Part shown: positions 56,501 through 64,000 of the stretch, piece by piece
How the letters are laid out: every line of letters begins with the position of its first letter
How positions within the stretch are numbered: the stretch's first letter is position 1
DNA from: Trichobilharzia szidati
Lineage: Eukaryota; Platyhelminthes; Trematoda; Strigeidida; Schistosomatidae
DNA: 64,000 bases
Direction: 5' to 3'
Assembly: GCA_944472155.2 (NCBI GenBank)
Contig: OX235272.1
Coordinates: 88,790,020 to 88,854,019, forward strand
Notes under the pieces: model-generated
Told to the model about the DNA's origin: nothing
The model's input: only the letters and a program-made list of their open reading frames with translations
Databases searched by the model: none
Position numbers and translations under genes: made by a program

Positions 56501-59500
56501 TTCTCAGTTCAATCCCCGGTCGACGACGCACTCCTTTACCTCGCTAAGCCAAATAATAAGACTGGTAAAGAGGGAAGTTTGGGCATGAGGCTAGCAACCC
56601 CATCTTGTAAAAATGAACACCACTGTTACCGAAACTTCAAAGCCTTAGCTTCGATTAGGAACGTAAAGGAATAAAATAAGTAATAAATAATATTGAGGTT
56701 AGGCGTTGAGTGCTAGGTAAAGAGGGTAAGTTCATTGACGAGTTTGTGCAGTTACATCGGATAAAATGGCTAGGATATGTGTTAAACACGCCTAGTCATC
56801 ACCTTTCTCGATGGACAATGTTAGTTGATATAGGATCAGGTTGGAAAATTGTTATAGGTAGTTAAATCAAAGCCTGGAATGAGTCCATGAAATCGTTGAC
56901 AGTCAGTTTGAGCCAGCCATGTGGGGAGATGTAGGCTTCCTGGTTGCAGTTGTAGGGATTCTAAGAACAAAATGGCTGGAGACTATTGGAGATACGGCTC
57001 AAAATTGTTACCCATTAAGCCCTAATGTTTCTCCATATATTGCTGTTCTCTCACCCACAATTTTCTGCTTTTAAGTGCCTCATAGAGCGTGCCAACTTAA
57101 ACTGCTTCGTCTCTGTGCAGAGTCCTATGTTGAAATTCGGTCACTCAGTCAGTCAGGCAGTCTTCTTTTTTATCAACTTCTCGATCTTCAGGTTGTTTGA
57201 CTTGCCTTTATGTTGAACCCTGTCCTTGAACTCCACCTATTACAGTAGACACTGCTACCTTGTTGTTCCTCTTCCTACCAAATTTTGGTACTAGTGAAAG
57301 GATTTTTTTGTCGCAGTTATGTGGAAAATTTCGTTGGTGTTGATTGGAGAATTATACTCTTAACTACAAGACATTGTGTTTTGATTTTGTTTGTGTGCAT
57401 TCTTAGTTTTTGGCCAAATAAAGCCTCTAAAAGTATTATTTTTCCAATGTCCAAGTAAAAGAAGCCTGTATCTTTGAAAGTTAACACTAATGATATCTAG
57501 AATTACAATAAAAAACTTCATAATTAAGTCGTTTTATACAGTCGGTTAGCCGTTTTTTCTTCTTCAAATCTTAGCTTTGAATCATTGAGAAATAAAAATA
57601 CACTTATGATTTCTTCTTTTAGCTATCCGCTCAGATCGAACTCGTGGAGGACGTAGTATGTATCCTGGTTCGCGTTATTTACGTCAAATTGCAGCACGCG
57701 TTAGTGGTACTCGTTCCAATTCTGGCCTAGGTATATCTAATTCATCTATGGACTTTTCAGCTTCAGATATGGATGGAAACATGCTAGGTGGGCTAGCAGA
57801 TCAAAGTTTAATGTCAGATGATGGAGATCAACTCTCATGTTCTGTTGTTGGCTTAGCTGCGCATAATCTAGGTCCTGATGGTTTACCAGCCTCGGAGGAT
57901 GCTGGTGGCGGTGTATATCTAGATCCTGGTGTTCTTGGTACACATGATAATGATGATGAAGAAATAGACTCTGGAAGTTTACGTGTTGAACCGAGTATAT
58001 TAGAATGTGGTAATGGGATTGTCGGTGGTGCAAATATTTCATCATCTGTTGTTTCACCATATAGACAGGTAATTGTAGGCGGGTCGAATGAATCAATACC
58101 ACGAGTGAGAGAACAACTCCCAAAGGTAGGGTTGTTTTGTTTTACACTTATTTTTGTTGTTGTGCTGCACTATTGAAGTTGCTTTTTGTTAGAATCATTC
58201 GCTCCTCTGTACTAGTGATCCTGTCCACTTATTTATGTACTTGTAATTGTCATTTGTAACACTTAAATGTAGGCGATTGTATGGCATTACCCCTTTTCTG
58301 AAGTGGCGCCACCGTTATCCTGTGGGTATTAGGGCATTTCAGTATAAATAGACCAAAATATACCAGCTGGATTCCATGAAAATTCAATAATATAATGTAA
58401 AATTTTGGAACTTACTGCCTCCGTTAATCCATTACATTGCTCATTATCAAGTAACACTTTCTGATAAAAGTCCAACTAATGTAACACAATTCAAGAATAT
58501 AATACCATGTAGAAAATATAATTTGTAAGTAAACCACCATAGCAATGGACGACGACGCTACAATTAACAGGGATATGTAGTAAAACCACTCTTTCAATGT
58601 AAGCGTAGAAATTATCAGTTAATTTTTTACAGTGAAACTCTGAATATATCAAATGACCTAGCTCACTGACTTTTAACTAAAATTACTCATGGTGTTCGGA
58701 CGTTCCTATGCCTGTCGAAGTTTCAGGAAGTCAAAGCGAGATAGTATAATTTGCCTGTATCAGTTAGGTGTAGCTCATGACCATAGTAATTTGTTTGTTA
58801 GACGTATCGTTTATAACTACACAACTTCGAAACTTGACTCTTACAGTTCTCTGTATTCCTTCCCATCTGTCGTAGGGGTAGTAAAAATTTCCGGGTATCC
58901 GGGTGAAGTGTTGAGCCATTCCTGTTGCACGTGTTCTCAGTTGGTTTGATAAATAAAGCTTTCGTTATCAGTCTCCCTCTCCGCCCTGTTGTGTTGCATT
59001 TTAATACTGTCATCTTGTCCCACTACTAATGTATGTAGCAGTGCTTCAACACAACGAAGAAATCCCTGAAACCTTAAGTAGAATTTTTAACAAAGCAGGA
59101 ATAAAAGTGGTATTTAAACCCCAAAAAATCCACTCAAAAAGAAATGATGTCGGTTAAACGATCCTGTGGAGGCCACTAAACAAAATAATTTAGTTTATCT
59201 ACTAACCAGCAATGATTATTAGGGCAATTACACAGGTCAAAGTAGTAGAACAGGATTAATCAGACCAGGGGAACACAAAAACCTAGCAAAATCTAGCTTA
59301 GTTAACCCTAATAAGATAACAAAAATCTGGAAAATAAGTAGTTCAGCTATAGCAATGCATGTAATCACACACAACCATACAATAGTGCAGGGAAAGATTG
59401 ATAACGAAAGCTTTATTTATTGAACCAACTGAAAAAACGTGAAACAGGAATAAAGAGAACTGTAAAAATCAAGTTTCGAAGTTGTATAGTTATAATTGAC

Positions 59501-60813
59501 GAAATGATTATGAACAATAAATTGTTTTCGAAACATCACCTAGTAAGTAAATAATACTGTTTCACTGTGAGATATATCCGATAAACTAAATAATATGGAA
59601 TTATGTATAGTACCATAGTGCCCACATATATTAACCCATGACCAACTGGTTACTAGAAAACATTCCATTTTCTTCTGGCAGTTTGCCTCGTGGAGATGTG
59701 ACTTATTGGCTTAATTAGTCGGCTTTCAGTCAGCGGATCATAGGTTCGAATCTTGCCCCTTCTACATTAGCTTGAGCAGCTGATTGAGTGGTGTCATCAG
59801 CTGTCGCACATTAAGTGTGACTCCATACTCAGGAACATGAAAAACTTGTTCCGGGAACAGCCCAAACAATAGTTGGTAGTTTACTTCAGTATGGTTGCAA
59901 TGTGGTTCATTAGCTTAAGCATCAGTCGATTGGTCACGGGTTCGAGTCCCGCTGCACCTACTTCAGCATGAGCAACTAATTAGGTAGTATCATTAGTCCT
60001 CACGCTATAAGTGCAGCTCTAGCCTGGTACTACATCTGTTCAACAGTGCGCACCCACAACACTTGACAACGGATCGAACCCGTGGCCATCAGGTTATGAG
60101 GCTAGGCTCGTTAACCATTCAGCCAACTGGGTTGGAATTCGATGATCCATGGATTCTGACTTTGTCAAATAGGGCTACATTCAATCAATACCTTCAATGA
60201 TGAATGTGTAGCAGTTGAAATTAATTCAAAATCTTCACAATTATCATATAATCTGAATAAACTTTAAGGGGTAAATTTTTTAGCATATTGACCTTCTAAA
60301 GCGGTTTAACTTTTGAATGCGTGATATCTATATTTGACTCGGGAAGAAAAGAATTATATCAACTTTCCCCTTTAAAAATTGGAATAGAAAGGAGAATTAA
60401 AGTTCTTTTTTCACGAGGAATACTTGTACGTATTGAATAAAGTCAACATTTGAGTAGTCTTCAACATTCATAACGTGTGTATTTTATTTTTTTTATCATA
60501 TACACTCTAGATTATTCGTGATATCCTCTTAGTAGAGGAGACTATAGAAGCGGAACCAGAGGATGCGTTGGAAATCGACGCTTCAGTTGGATCAGACACT
60601 CCAATACCTGAAGGTGTTTCAGAGGATGAAGCTGCTGTTTATCGTGCCCTATTAAATTTAGCAGATCAACGTTTGTATAGAACTGTACGTTGGTCTAGAG
60701 CTCTTCCAGATTTCTCCCTACTTGATACCGATGATCAGATACTTTTAATTCAAAATTGTTGGGCAGATTTACTATGTCTTGATTGTTGCTGGCGTTCATT
60801 ACCTACTCCCACG
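42185..60813 (+). CDS. FTZ-F1-type (NR5) nuclear receptor, 3' end beyond the window
   Basis: A DNA-binding transcription factor of the steroid-receptor superfamily, acting in the nucleus. Exons: 42185(42170)-42475, 44675-44818, 50469-50703, 51780-52213, 55596-55863, 57623-58125, 60511-60813, all with GT/AG borders and matching phases; about 726 residues so far. A/B region (residues 1-385) is Ser/Thr/Gln/Gly-rich. Zinc finger I starts at Cys386 ([14 protein letters not shown]) with P-box ESCKG in [18 protein letters not shown]. Finger II is followed by the FTZ-F1 box [14 protein letters not shown], whose RGGR contacts the minor groove in NR5 receptors. The LBD opens at about 620 ([14 protein letters not shown]) and has [17 protein letters not shown] and [14 protein letters not shown]. 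Odd point: eight, not five, residues between the first two cysteines of finger II. The remaining LBD helices lie past 64000. The start at 42185 has good context (ACAATGG); an upstream coding exon cannot be excluded, as the acceptor is at 42170. Schistosomes have more than one FTZ-F1 gene; I cannot say which this is. Confidence 0.88.
42835..43045 (+). mobile_element. tRNA-like SINE in FTZ-F1-type intron 1
   Basis: A tRNA-like head (A-box-like CAGTGGTTAGGACTC, B-box GGGTTCGATCCCC at 42912-42924) is followed by a non-tRNA body and an A-rich end at 43037-43050. The acceptor-stem halves do not pair, so it is not a functional tRNA gene. Confidence 0.6.
43050..44670. other. Rest of FTZ-F1-type intron 1
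   Basis: No gene or known element seen. A (TA)n microsatellite of about 29 nt lies at 44491-44519. Confidence 0.5.
44675..44818 (+). CDS. FTZ-F1-type receptor, second exon (A/B region)
   Basis: A 144-nt exon with phase 0 at both ends: acceptor ATTCTAG, donor GTAAGT, encoding 48 residues from [19 protein letters not shown] to HRVLHVGS. Gln/Ser-rich like the flanking exons. Because both ends are phase 0, it could be skipped without breaking the frame. Supported by splice sites, phase and composition only, not by a domain. Confidence 0.65.
45085..45720 (-). mobile_element. Penelope-like element 3' end (GIY-YIG C-terminus)
   Basis: Read downward: [48 protein letters not shown], then a frameshifted [14 protein letters not shown]. 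The same 3' trailer (GACAGTTGCAGCGAAGA) ends the copy at 54.8-55.6 kb, so both belong to one family. It lies antisense in the intron. Confidence 0.75.
46940..47290 (-). mobile_element. Penelope-like element, end of reverse transcriptase
   Basis: A 99-codon frame reads [55 protein letters not shown] and [11 protein letters not shown]: the thumb region of Penelope-like RT. It could belong to the same copy as 45.1-45.7 kb with unrelated sequence between them. Confidence 0.8.
47731..47970 (+). mobile_element. tRNA-Gly-like SINE
   Basis: The head GCGTCGGTGGTTCAGTG, then ATAGAATACTCGCC and a B-box-like TTCGGCATTCGTTCC, resembles tRNA-Gly. It is followed by a ~170-nt body ending CTTGGAACGCAAAGGAATAA. 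Best preserved full-length copy of the family in the window. Confidence 0.75.
48083..48259 (-). mobile_element. Hammerhead SINE with inverted terminal arms
   Basis: Arms of about 41 bp (48083-48123 and 48219-48259) are inverted repeats of each other. Between them lie a minus-strand hammerhead-like unit (stem I GTACTG, stem II GTCC/GGAC, GAAAC; catalytic box CAGAAAA, so degraded) and a remnant tRNA-like GGTTCGAATCC block. It is the same family as 455-710, with most of the second hammerhead lost. Confidence 0.65.
49935..50075 (+). mobile_element. Decayed hammerhead SINE copy, plus strand
   Basis: Preserves GTGTACTGCCGAAGAGCTCC, AGGACAAAACAACTGTC and TAGTACT in the order stem I, core, stem II, stem III, stem I. 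The core reads CCGAAGA (C3 kept, U4 changed) and GAAAC has become AAAAC. Confidence 0.55.
50137..50330 (+). mobile_element. tRNA-derived SINE (second family), copy 1
   Basis: Head GTTGTGGCCTATTGGCTTAG with B-box GGGTTCGAGTCCC at about 50194, then the family body AACTGGGTAGCATCATTAGC. It lies 140 bp upstream of receptor exon 3. Confidence 0.6.
50469..50703 (+). CDS. FTZ-F1-type receptor, third exon (A/B region)
   Basis: Acceptor CAATTTTAG, donor GTTTGT. It encodes [19 protein letters not shown] through [14 protein letters not shown] to TPIRGVTT and ends in phase 1. Ser/Thr/Gln-rich, resembling transactivation regions. Confidence 0.75.
50938..51120 (+). mobile_element. tRNA-derived SINE (second family), copy 2
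   Basis: Head GTGGCGATGTGACTCACTGG, B-box GGGTTCGAAGCCC, then CAGCATGGACAACTGCGTAG and TATCACCAGCTCTCACGC. Same family as the copies at 50.1, 59.7 and 59.9 kb. Confidence 0.65.
51780..52213 (+). CDS. FTZ-F1-type receptor, fourth exon (Gly/Ser/Asn-rich)
   Basis: Acceptor GGTTTTCAG, donor GTATTA. It encodes 144 residues of low complexity: Asn/Thr-rich, then Gly-rich ([28 protein letters not shown]), then Ser/Gln-rich ([13 protein letters not shown]), ending SSSSGTPQ. No known fold; likely a disordered activation region. Confidence 0.8.
52900..53230 (-). mobile_element. Penelope-like element RT fragment
   Basis: Minus-strand frames give [16 protein letters not shown] and, in another frame, [20 protein letters not shown] with [10 protein letters not shown], conserved parts of Penelope-like RT. 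At least one frameshift lies between them. It is antisense within the receptor's fourth intron. Confidence 0.7.
53515..53900 (-). mobile_element. Second RTE-like LINE family, C-terminal scrap
   Basis: The minus strand encodes pieces of the WIGHTLR / ALTWNP / GKRRRGRP C-terminal pattern (here [18 protein letters not shown]), with stops. Related to the 14.2-kb and 60.9-kb scraps. Confidence 0.6.
54100..54760 (+). mobile_element. RTE-clade (SR2-like) LINE 3' end
   Basis: Degraded counterpart of the 31.4-kb and 9-kb copies: [32 protein letters not shown], then [20 protein letters not shown] and the shared 3' trailer. Many stops. Confidence 0.7.
54830..55560 (-). mobile_element. Penelope-like element 3' end next to the DBD exon
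   Basis: Read downward from 55560: [60 protein letters not shown], ending near a stop at 55299, then the family's 3' trailer to 54830. Its upstream edge is only ~36 bp from the acceptor of the zinc-finger exon (55596). Confidence 0.8.
55596..55863 (+). CDS. FTZ-F1-type receptor, zinc-finger (DBD) exon
   Basis: Acceptor ATTTGTAG, donor GTGAGT. Finger I is C-x2-C-x13-C-x2-C. Finger II is C-x8-C-x9-C-x2-C where x5-x9 is usual. The recognition helix carries P-box ESCKG and the exon ends [10 protein letters not shown], phase 1, the next exon completing the FTZ-F1 box. All eight zinc-binding cysteines are present. Confidence 0.95.
55990..57010 (+). mobile_element. RTE-clade LINE 3' end, interrupted by a SINE
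   Basis: The first part (55990-56453) is a degraded RT end: counterparts of [12 protein letters not shown], a C13 run at 56174-56186, and the block [20 protein letters not shown] (56330-56390). After the SINE at 56454-56687 it resumes with NIEVRR and [16 protein letters not shown] and runs to the 3' trailer. Confidence 0.75.
56454..56687 (+). mobile_element. tRNA-Gly-like SINE inserted in an RTE LINE, with TSD
   Basis: Head TTGCGTCGGTGACACAGCGG, B-box-like GTTCAATCCCC, family body and the end GTAAAGGAATAAAATAAG. It is flanked by TAATATTGAAGTT (56443-56455) and TAATATTGAGGTT (56688-56700), a 13-bp target-site duplication with one mismatch, lying within a conserved RTE coding motif (SNIEVRR). 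Confidence 0.8.
57623..58125 (+). CDS. FTZ-F1-type receptor, FTZ-F1 box and hinge exon
   Basis: It opens with the C-terminal extension [19 protein letters not shown], then a long acidic, Gly/Ser-rich hinge ([29 protein letters not shown]) and ends [10 protein letters not shown]. The donor at 58126 (GTAGGG) is preferred because QLPK joined to [10 protein letters not shown] restores the usual start of LBD helix 1. An alternative in-frame donor GTAATT at 58069 would drop 19 residues. Confidence 0.88.
58811..59495. repeat. Inverted pair of a repeat ending in AATAAAGCTTTCG
   Basis: 58811-58980 (plus) and 59394-59495 (minus) are inverted copies sharing TATACAACTTCGAAACTTG-like text, TTACAGTTCTCT, CAGTTGGTT and AATAAAGCTTTCGTTATCA. 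The left copy has about 60 extra bases in the middle. The AATAAA near one end resembles a polyadenylation signal in an LTR or LINE 3' end; family unknown. Confidence 0.6.
59690..59870 (+). mobile_element. tRNA-derived SINE (second family), copy 3
   Basis: Head CGTGGAGATGTGACTTATTG with B-box AGGTTCGAATCTTG, then TTGAGCAGCTGATTGAGTGG and TGTCATCAGCTGTCGCAC. It is followed directly by another copy in the same direction. Confidence 0.65.
59890..60050 (+). mobile_element. tRNA-derived SINE (second family), copy 4
   Basis: Head AATGTGGTTCATTAGCTTAA with B-box GGGTTCGAGTCCCG and body CAGCATGAGCAACTAATTAG, then TATCATTAGTCCTCACGC. Its B-box is the best preserved of the family in the window. Confidence 0.65.
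60058..60165 (-). mobile_element. tRNA-like head of a hammerhead SINE
   Basis: The minus strand contains the B-box region GGGTTCGATCCG and the head block matching 545-617 (in plus orientation: CCATCAGGTTATGAGGC, then TTAACCATTCAGCCAACTGG). The hammerhead part is missing. Confidence 0.5.
60511..60813 (+). CDS. FTZ-F1-type receptor, first LBD exon
   Basis: Acceptor ACACTCTAG, donor GTGAGT. It encodes 101 residues, phase 0 at both ends: [18 protein letters not shown] (helix 1 region), an acidic linker, [38 protein letters not shown] and [20 protein letters not shown]. The Trp-x-Arg-x-Leu-Pro-x-Phe and LLIQNCW blocks are the nuclear-receptor LBD signature (helices 3-5). The next exon lies beyond the window. 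Confidence 0.92.
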
Positions 60814-60879
60814 GTGAGTTTTTAATTCTTTGCAAATGTTAATATTTAAAAATAGCACTTTTCGGTATTATTATTATTA

Positions 60880-61510
60880 TTTCCTTGGGTTCCGAATGGA
60901 ACTAGCGCTTCAACAGCACATCTCCACCTCACCCTGTTCTCTGCAGTCCTCTTCAAATGGATGTACAACTGCCCGTAAATTTTCATCTCCTCACACAATT
61001 GCCTCTATGTCATCCTCGGATGCCTTAATCATCGTTTCCCACTCGATTGATCACCGGGCGTGTAGTGTCACCCAATGGTCTCCTCAACGTGCATCCGATC
61101 CGTCTTCGTTGATTTGTTCCCAGAGTTTCTTGTTGCTGATTCTCTCCGGCTGGCTGGCTATCCGATCTTCAGTATTAGAGCTAGTGAAGGGGGCAGCTGT
61201 TGATAAAAGTCTGAATCAGCCTGTTGGGAATGCTTTTCTTGACTCACTAAGTTTCTGCCTGACTTAACATTTGTGTTGAAAATCCGAATTTTGTTCTTTA
61301 TGCTGAGTTCAAAAGATTTCCACACTGACTTCAGAGTGATGATTTACCTTACCTTTCCGAGTCTTGTTTTCAAATCCTCATCCGTGCTCCTATCTGCAGT
61401 TGAAATGACGCTGTCTAGATACGTAAAGTGACCTCTTCCAAATTTCTCTTTTCGATAGTGATTGGTTGGTTGGTCATTTGATGTGTAATTTAATCTCAAC
61501 AGAGACATTG
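60880..61510 (-). mobile_element. Second RTE-like LINE family, C-terminal part
   Basis: Read downward: LNYTSNDQPTNHYRKEKFGR, GHFTYLDSVISTADRSTDED, ITLKSVWKSFELSIKNKIRI, FNTNVK, then RHPRMT and QLCEEMKIYG. These match the post-RT region of RTE-like elements (YLGS, KAR, KIRIFN, NVK). It is the longest copy of this family here and is antisense in the last visible receptor intron. Confidence 0.7.
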
Positions 61511-61540
61511 ACGACTTGGTTTGCATCTGACAAGTTATAG

Positions 61541-61894
61541 TGTAACGATAGAAGACAAGGGCCAGGCAACAGATCGTTTATTGAGGAAATCAAGGGATAC
61601 TTATATATTTTTATGTACACTACTATTCGTTGATATTAGCAGAGAAACAGCGTCTTCTGATTGGTTGTTTTCTTGCTTAAAGTTAATCTGTCATCTCTTT
61701 GCGACCGTTGCTTTGAAGGTTAGACCATATATCTGCGAATCGTATCCGCCCACGCAAAAGTCGCTGTGATTGGTTGTTGAGTTCCTCAAAGTTAGGCTTT
61801 GTTCTTGTTTTTTTCTCATGACCAAGATTTGTGACGTAAATATTGACGTAAATTTCTGTCTACCAACTTTGGCTAGCAGACAGATCCCACCACA
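61541..61894. mobile_element. Candidate solo LTR, longer relative of the 13.77-kb copy
   Basis: Starts TGTAACGATA and ends CACCACA, flanked by ATAG and ATAC. It shares its two ends with 13766-13974 and has about 145 extra bases in the middle. Neither copy has adjacent internal retroelement sequence. Confidence 0.45.
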
Positions 61895-62339
61895 ATACTA
61901 CTTGCATCACTAGTGGAATGTTATTGTTTCTATTAAGGCACCCATAAAGCTGTGGTAGTGTCCACCACCCTTCACTTAAGTTTAAAAATTCAACAATTTT
62001 GGAAGGATAACTTGAATAGACTTTTCACATTTGGTCGTTAATATGTATGAAATCCCACTGGTGGCCTATAGTAAAAGTGGTAGATGATATTGATAATATT
62101 TCTGTCATGCCCCATTACTAAATAGTTTACCTCATTCAGCTGAACTATTATAGTATATAAGATCCTAGGATCTATAGCCATACAAAGTCGAAATAAGGCT
62201 TGTAATAAATAAACTGGAGAAATCCAGGAAAGGGCGTTGCATTTGTAAAATCTTCACCCTTTGACAGGTATGCCTATCAGCGTTAAAAACTTAACGTACT
62301 TCTTGAACTAGAGGCGACATTTGCCATTTCAATCAATAG

Positions 62340-62720
62340 CGGCTGATAACTGCCACCTTGACGTGGTGGTTTCGGGCTTGCCTACCTCAGTGACCTAACA
62401 AGCTACACCGGCTGGAACTTATGTTCCTTGAGGTCCTACCACGTTGTTTCAGTGGTGGTTAGATTAGAAGCGGTTACTATGGTGTATATGGACTCCAGAA
62501 CCCAAACGGATCGACTGGTGCACGAACCTGTATTGATCACTGGAAACCATAGGAACATAGCTCCTGACGCTTCCTTGTGGATGAAACTCCAATTCAAAGG
62601 CTCGGGAGAATTATCGTCTAAGAGAAACCACCTGCTTTAGCCTAGACGCCTGCGTAATATCCCAGCCGTGGTACTAGTGCGGCGCCTTCTTGATGCCTAT
62701 ATCGTACCAGATTGTGTTTT
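62340..62720 (+). mobile_element. Probable LINE 5' UTR fragment
   Basis: The stretch TGCCACCTTGACGTGGTGG followed by GCTTGCCTACCTCAGTGACC resembles leader sequences of RTE-like elements as I remember them. No ORF of the element follows directly and an A-rich end lies near 62735. Low certainty. Confidence 0.35.
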
Positions 62721-62889
62721 AGATAAATAGAATAATAATAAAAACTTTCAATCAATAGGTGTTTTGGTTACGTTTGACTGAGGGGATCACCAAAGAAGTA
62801 CATTACACTAATCAATAGCATCATACTCAGATCCAGTCAGTCGTGTAAGAGCTTATGGAGAGTTGTTGTTGTTGTATGAAGTAGTATTT

Positions 62890-64000
62890 AAACGCCAGTG
62901 GTTTACGTTGGAGGGACCTGTTCATGGATGTGGCTGTTTGATTTCAACGTTTTAGGAAATAACTTGTCACTAGAGGAGTGCCTCATTGATTCAGAGTATG
63001 CAAAAATATATATAATGCTTTTAAGGGAAGACATCGGTCAAGCACTAATTCTTCTCAACAACCCGGATAAGAAAAATCCATATTCGGTATGCAATTCTCT
63101 CCTGTCGAATGTAAGGTGACGCGGCAAGGTTAGTCTGCGGTGACTCCTAGTTTAAAGGTAGGTGAGATAGTTGTGAATATATTGACCACTTGATTTATTT
63201 GTTTCCATCTTCTAGACCCAGAAAATCCCTACCAACCTTCATTTTTAGTGATTCTGTCCGTCACACCAAAGTTTGTCTATCATAATATGATTAGGTTTCT
63301 CTTCTCTTACTGTGCGGTCATTTCTTCTACACTAAACCATCACTCATTCAGTCACTACTGCACATAAAACTGTCTTCTTTCAGTGTGCAATGTTAGTTGA
63401 AGCAAGGTTGGGTAAGAAAAAATTTATGTATAAGTGAATTTATGAAGTTATCGACTGTTCTATGGATGGCGAGTATCCTCGGTAGTGTCATGAATCACAG
63501 GTATATTCACTTTCCACAATTGGCGAACTTGTTAATTATATATCTCCTTCTCCTCTCATTTTGATATAACCCTACTTTTGTTAGCTACTTGATGGTCTGC
63601 TCTTATTGGTGTTGCAGTGCGTCAGGTCCTGCCACACCTTGCCTTCTGTCGTTTACTTTATGCATATGTCTGCGTTCTATCTCCCTTGTTAGGTGATGGT
63701 ATAATAGGGTGAGTAATATTGAAGTTAGGCTTCAAGTATTAGGTAAGGATGGGAAGTGAATCGATGAGGCCAGGACATGTATTACGCACGCCAAGCCATC
63801 GCCATCCTCGACAGGTGATGTCAGCTGACATAGATCAGGTTAGAAAGGAGCTAGTGGTGATCAAACTAAAACATGGCTTCATCAGTCAATGAAATCCTTT
63901 ACAGTCAGTTTGAGCCAGCCACGTGGAGGGGTGTAGACTTCCTGACTGGTTGGGGTCTTTGGAATGGTAAGAACCAATGAAGTCTGGAGATAATTGGTGA
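62890..64000 (+). mobile_element. RTE-clade LINE, decayed, running to the window end
   Basis: SLEECLIDSEYAKIYIMLL (YAKI for YADD, 62965-63030), a gap, then from 63660 SAFYLP-like text, the counterpart of [10 protein letters not shown] and LKHGFISQ-type trailer text shared with the 54.1-kb copy. Heavily mutated. Confidence 0.6.

Noticed and set aside
57746..58123. 125-codon antisense ORF rich in His and Gln
   Set aside because: Shadow of the receptor hinge exon on the opposite strand.
1..64000. Search for CRISPR arrays, operons, riboswitches and intact rRNA/tRNA genes
   Set aside because: None seen; the window is eukaryotic and repeat-rich.

Overview
The window is nuclear DNA of a parasitic flatworm, almost certainly a Schistosoma; I cannot fix the species. 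The evidence is a set of features that occur together there: Sm-alpha-type hammerhead ribozyme repeats, tRNA-derived SINEs, RTE-clade (SR2-like) and CR1-like LINE fragments, Penelope-like elements with GIY-YIG domains, BEL/Pao and Ty3/Gypsy remnants, AT-rich DNA, and a gene whose 5' introns are only 32-38 nt while its last intron is 2.7 kb. No prokaryotic operon, rRNA, intact tRNA gene or CRISPR array was seen.

Two host genes can be reconstructed. (1) On the minus strand, 12743 down to 7521, a ten-exon gene encodes a complete 716-residue homologue of eIF4E-transporter (4E-T/EIF4ENIF1), the eIF4E-binding P-body scaffold. Every exon joins in frame at GT/AG sites. (2) On the plus strand, 42185 to 60813, seven exons encode the first ~726 residues of an NR5/FTZ-F1-type nuclear receptor: a long Ser/Thr/Gln/Gly-rich A/B region, two zinc fingers with P-box ESCKG, the FTZ-F1 box, the hinge and the first LBD helices. 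The rest of the LBD lies past the right edge. A post-transcriptional repressor scaffold and a transcription factor need not be functionally linked; nothing here suggests that they are.

Everything else is transposon debris. 0.4-1.2 kb: two adjacent head-to-head inverted pairs of hammerhead-ribozyme SINEs. 1.7-6.0 kb: Penelope, RTE and SINE copies. 7.5-12.7 kb: the 4E-T gene with RTE debris in its last intron. 13-25 kb: a solo LTR and nested CR1-like LINEs (a plus-strand copy split by a minus-strand copy that is itself split). 25-33 kb: mostly unrecognised, with an LTR candidate and one RTE fragment. 33.3-40.7 kb: a minus-strand CR1-like copy, then a BEL/Pao gag-pol fragment abutting a Ty3/Gypsy pol that is split by a 70-bp tandem repeat. 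42-64 kb: the receptor gene, with introns full of SINEs, hammerhead repeats, Penelope and RTE fragments.

The observations most worth following are the inverted hammerhead pairs, the three extra residues in the receptor's D-box, the non-canonical eIF4E-binding motif and shortened DDX6-binding region of 4E-T, and the micro-intron architecture.
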